Below, piece after piece: positions 24,211 through 24,990 of a DNA stretch of 24,990 bases. A program made the position numbers and the translations under genes. The DNA is from Actinomycetes bacterium (lineage in GTDB: Bacteria > Actinomycetota > Acidimicrobiia > Acidimicrobiales > Microtrichaceae): positions 1 to 24,990 of the forward strand of contig JAEZFI010000011.1 of the NCBI GenBank assembly GCA_023437745.1, written 5' to 3'. How positions within the stretch are numbered: the first letter of the stretch is position 1; the number at the start of each line of letters is the position of its first letter. A model generated the notes under the pieces. It worked only from the letters and a program-made list of their open reading frames with translations. It was not told the origin of the DNA and did no database searches.

Positions 24211-24990
24211 TCATCGGGTCAGCTGGCGCCAGCGGTCCCTCAGCGCCACCATCACACCAGAGTTGGGCAGCCCGGTGGCGGCGTCGGCCGTCGGGGCGGC
24301 CCAACCCGCGTCCCGGAGGGCCCGGCGCAGCGCCGTGCGAACGTCGTCGGACGCGCCTCCCACGACGACTGCCTGCGTGGCGACGAGCGGACCGGGCGCG
24401 GCATGGGCGAACCGGCTGACGGCGGCACCGACGACGACGCGGGACACGTCGGACTCGAACGCGGTGACCGTCGACCCGCCGGCCGGCGCGGCGACGAAGC
24501 GCTCGAGGACGGAACCGCTGCCGGGGCTCCGGACCCGGGACGACGCGGCGAGCCGTCCGAGCCAGTCGCGGAACGAGTCGTCGAGCTCGAGGTCGTTGGT
24601 CGCGAGCGCGGTCGGGGCGATGCCCTCACCCTCGAACCAGCCGGCGACCAGGCCGCCCACCGTGAGGAGTCCGGCTGTGCTGTCGGCCGGGTCGACACCG
24701 ATCGCCATCGTCGGGCCGTTGACCCCCAGCTCGGCCCACGGCGTCCCGACGAGGTCGCCGAGGCAGCGCCAGCCGAACGGGTCGCACCGTCCGCTGAGCG
24801 CACCGAAGCGATCGCCGGTGGTCACGAGCAGGAGGCTGCTCGATGCGAGCGGCGGGCCGACCTCGCCGAGGCGGGCGTCGCGCCGTGACGACGTGACCAT
24901 CGCCGGCCACGGGGTCGTGGCCACCCACACGTCGGCGCCCAGGCGCTTCCCGGCCGCGAGGCGATCGGCCGTGACGCCGGGTGCCTCGAC
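24211..24990 (-). CDS. Solute-binding-protein-like protein, 5' end outside the window
   Basis: The reading frame is open to the window edge, giving 259 residues of C-terminal sequence plus stop at 24211; GTG 24930 is internal and not a likely start. It resembles the later part of a type 2 periplasmic binding protein: LGADVWVATTPWPAMV, PLASSSLLLVTTGDR, PTMAIGVDPADSTAGLLTVGGLVAGW, and STVTAFESDVSRVVVG. No membrane segment or lipobox is in the visible part. It ends 34 bases before the VWA lipoprotein gene on the same strand, so the two probably function together. Low similarity makes the family call tentative. Confidence 0.65.
   Translation of the reverse strand, partial: VEAPGVTADRLAAGKRLGADVWVATTPWPAMVTSSRRDARLGEVGPPLASSSLLLVTTGDRFGALSGRCDPFGWRCLGDLVGTPWAELGVNGPTMAIGVDPADSTAGLLTVGGLVAGWFEGEGIAPTALATNDLELDDSFRDWLGRLAASSRVRSPGSGSVLERFVAAPAGGSTVTAFESDVSRVVVGAAVSRFAHAAPGPLVATQAVVVGGASDDVRTALRRALRDAGWAAPTADAATGLPNSGVMVALRDRWRQLTR

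Overview
The window is GC-rich (strong G/C preference at third codon positions) chromosomal DNA with actinobacterial gene content: an mreBCD-mrdA-rodA elongasome operon, an Rne/Rng-rplU-rpmA-obgE-proB core block, GTG starts with GTGA/ATGA stop-start overlaps, and TANNNT -10 boxes placed just ahead of start codons. I lean towards the class Acidimicrobiia or a close relative; this is a judgement from protein character and gene order, not a search. No rRNA, tRNA, CRISPR array, transposase, integrase or phage gene was found. No stretch longer than about 200 bases lacks a gene.

Layout. (1) 36-5785, plus strand: mreB, mreC, mreD, mrdA (PBP2) and rodA, tightly packed and ending in a 22-bp-stem hairpin. 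It encodes the cytoskeleton, scaffold, transpeptidase and glycosyltransferase of lateral wall synthesis. (2) 5903-6766: a small VOC-fold protein and, convergent to it, a GyrI-like ligand-binding protein. (3) 6927-12110, plus strand: a B12-binding radical SAM protein (TIGR03960 type), its partner DUF2344/TIGR03936, an Rne/Rng ribonuclease with a Gly/Arg-rich N-terminal extension, a palindrome, then rplU and rpmA. (4) 12133-16587: a block between rpmA and obgE, which are commonly adjacent. It holds a small membrane protein, a minus-strand dGTPase-type HD protein, and a three-gene Tad minor-pilin cassette: two tandemly duplicated TadE-like pseudopilins and a large TadG-like protein. The cassette is preceded by a good match to a sigma-28 (FliA/WhiG) promoter. 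(5) 16614-18967, plus strand: obgE (with an unusual G4 motif) and proB. (6) 18968-19103: a repeat-rich convergent intergenic region. (7) 24990-19104, minus strand: a five-gene run made of a solute-binding-protein-like protein (cut by the window edge), a lipoprotein fusing a solute-binding-like domain to a VWA domain, a membrane/coiled-coil protein of unknown function, murJ (lipid II flippase) and pspA.

How they fit together. Regions 1 and 7 both concern the cell envelope: elongation machinery in one, and lipid II flipping, membrane-stress protection and an uncharacterised extracytoplasmic VWA/binding-protein module in the other. Region 3 is translation and RNA processing, region 4 is surface pili plus dNTP control, and region 5 is ribosome assembly GTPase plus proline synthesis. 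The best candidates for something undescribed are the SBP/VWA/coiled-coil/MurJ/PspA operon and the sigma-28-type promoter on the pilin cassette. A third is the set of apparently leaderless promoters on housekeeping genes.
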